From an uncultured Porphyromonadaceae bacterium (GTDB lineage Bacteria > Bacteroidota > Bacteroidia > Bacteroidales > Muribaculaceae), in NCBI GenBank assembly GCA_900550645.1, contig URTA01000086.1, forward strand, positions 1-6,539: a stretch of DNA of 6,539 nt, in the 5' to 3' direction. The position numbers and the translations under genes were made by a program. Each line of letters begins with the position of its first letter. Positions within the stretch are counted from its first letter, which is position 1. Under the pieces are notes generated by a model, which saw only the letters and a program-made list of their open reading frames with translations, did not search any database and had not been told where the DNA came from. Below, one piece after another: positions 5,726-6,539 of this stretch.

Positions 5726-6136
5726 TCACAGCCTGCGGTATTCCTCTGTCGCGTCGAAGCTCGGGCATGCTTTGGCTGCGAAATCGCGGTGGCCGTGTAT
5801 TTTCGCGCCTGGATAGCGGCGGCGCAGGTCGCGCAGCAATGCCGCGAGAGCCGCTTTCTGCTGCGGTGTCCGGGTGTCTTTCGGAGTGCGTCCGTCGGCA
5901 GCGCAACCGCCGATGTAGCATACGCCTATGGAACGGGCGTTGTGTTCCAGGCAGTGTGCGCCGGTTTCCGACTCGCTGCGCCCGGCATGGACTGAGCCGT
6001 CAAGGTATATCACATAGTGGTAGCCGATTTTGCGGAAGCCGCGCTCCCTGTGCCAACGGTCAATGTCAGCGACTGTAAACTGCTTCCCCTCGGCTGTGGC
6101 GGAACAGTGTACAATGATTTCTGTTATTGCCCTCAT
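5726..6136 (-). CDS. T7-lysozyme-type N-acetylmuramoyl-L-alanine amidase
   Basis: This 136-residue zinc amidase (Amidase_2/PGRP fold) cuts the bond between N-acetylmuramic acid and L-alanine. Residue spacing matches T7 lysozyme: His10 (IIVHCSAT), Tyr39 (IGYHYVIY), His116 (HGHRDF), Lys122 and Cys124 (KACPSFD), which correspond to T7 His17, Tyr46, His122, Lys128 and Cys130. The zinc ligands are therefore His10, His116 and Cys124. There is no signal peptide or membrane segment and the length is the bare catalytic domain. The frame is open 26 codons upstream of the chosen ATG (6134-6136), but that extension overlaps the membrane-protein gene and is His/Arg-rich noise. The start lies two bases after the stop of that gene, so they are probably co-transcribed. 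Stand-alone amidases of this kind are common in Bacteroidales prophage and phage-derived regions. Confidence 0.92.
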   Translation of the reverse strand: MRAITEIIVHCSATAEGKQFTVADIDRWHRERGFRKIGYHYVIYLDGSVHAGRSESETGAHCLEHNARSIGVCYIGGCAADGRTPKDTRTPQQKAALAALLRDLRRRYPGAKIHGHRDFAAKACPSFDATEEYRRL

Positions 6137-6138
6137 TG

Positions 6139-6414
6139 TCAGCGGTCTGTTTTTGCGGTGAAACGGCGGGTGATGCGTGCTGCGGCGATGATGCCTATTG
6201 CGATGGCTGCACACAAGATTATGTCGGCTATTGTACGTTCGATGCGTTGCAGCAGCGACGGCTTGCGCCCTGCGGCGGTGTCGCTCTCCCGTTCAGCCAC
6301 GACAGGCTTATGTATGACCACAGTGTCGTGTGTTATGCGTCTGCGGTCTCCTGACACGGTGTGCTGTCGGTCACGCACGTGCCATACCTCCTTGTAGATG
6401 GTGTCGCCGCGCAT
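6139..6414 (-). CDS. Small membrane protein upstream of the amidase, N-terminus possibly lost
   Basis: From ATG at 6412-6414 this gives 91 residues. The first part is charged, with GDTIYKEVWHVRDRQ (3-17) and HDTVVIHKP (29-37), followed by one membrane segment (about 62-79, IADIILCAAIAIGIIAAA) and a short basic tail. The same frame continues upstream as 28 sense codons (6415-6498, including TDTVKITEQ and VVHDSIILD) up to a TGA at 6499-6501, with no ATG, GTG or TTG. In Bacteroidales, small lipoproteins with repeated DSI/GDTV-type motifs, a WH element and a C-terminal membrane helix often accompany amidases like the one downstream. The upstream codons look like part of such a protein, so the leader peptide seems missing or out of frame. 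A holin- or spanin-like role is inference only. Confidence 0.55.
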   Translation of the reverse strand: MRGDTIYKEVWHVRDRQHTVSGDRRRITHDTVVIHKPVVAERESDTAAGRKPSLLQRIERTIADIILCAAIAIGIIAAARITRRFTAKTDR

Positions 6415-6539
6415 GTCGAGGATGATACTGTCATGGACGACAGATGTCTCTGCCGTCTGTTCCGTGATTTTTACGGTGTCAGTGCCAGGGCAACCGCATC
6501 AAAATTGGGGTAAATGGTTTTGAAGAGGCGCAAGTTCTT

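Noticed and set aside
6498..6539. Plus-strand peptide IKIGVNGF, similar to the start of glyceraldehyde-3-phosphate dehydrogenase
   Set aside because: The match ends after eight residues, the glycine-arginine motif that should follow is replaced by EEAQVL, and there is no start codon directly before it. It is probably chance.
1..6539. tRNA, rRNA, transposase or integrase genes
   Set aside because: No cloverleaf-like sequence, rRNA segment or recombinase motif was seen on either strand by eye. A covariance-model search was not possible.

Overview
The window looks like chromosomal DNA of a Bacteroidales bacterium, possibly GC-rich and Muribaculaceae-like (family placement is a guess). Support comes from four promoters matching the Bacteroidetes pattern (TTTG at -33, 19-21 bases, TAnnTTTG at -7), weak Shine-Dalgarno signals, lipoprotein-type leaders, an OmpH/Skp-like lipoprotein, and two PepD-type M20 dipeptidases.

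Layout from left to right. (1) 1-195, minus: the first 65 codons of a secreted protein that runs off the left edge, with a promoter at 234-264. (2) 265-897: about 630 bases with no convincing gene. It holds a second, very similar leftward promoter (587-618) and, downstream of it, a 22-23 base imperfect inverted repeat (347-369 with 483-504), a C(UACG)G tetraloop hairpin and a GC-rich hairpin. This is the best candidate for an undescribed structured RNA or repeat element. (3) 898-4770, minus: a complete operon with promoter, 5' UTR hairpin, pepD copy 2 (3208-4665), a lipoprotein muramidase (2435-3211, ATGA overlap with pepD), pepD copy 1 (956-2407) and an intrinsic terminator (898-932). (4) 4805-5702, plus: a divergent operon with its own promoter, a 59-residue membrane microprotein starting at GTG (4859-5038), an OmpH/Skp-like lipoprotein (5035-5640, ATGA overlap) and a hairpin terminator. 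(5) 5726-6539, minus: a T7-lysozyme-type amidase (5726-6136) preceded two bases upstream by a small single-pass membrane protein (6139-6414). The second gene looks as if it has lost its N-terminus. The pair resembles a lysis cassette.

Three genes degrade peptidoglycan or peptides. The muramidase would cut glycan strands in the envelope, while the PepD enzymes, without signal peptides, would cleave dipeptides in the cytoplasm. Co-transcription suggests a link between wall turnover or scavenging and peptide use, but this is inference. The OmpH-like lipoprotein probably serves outer-membrane protein handling. No tRNA, rRNA, CRISPR array or transposase was seen.
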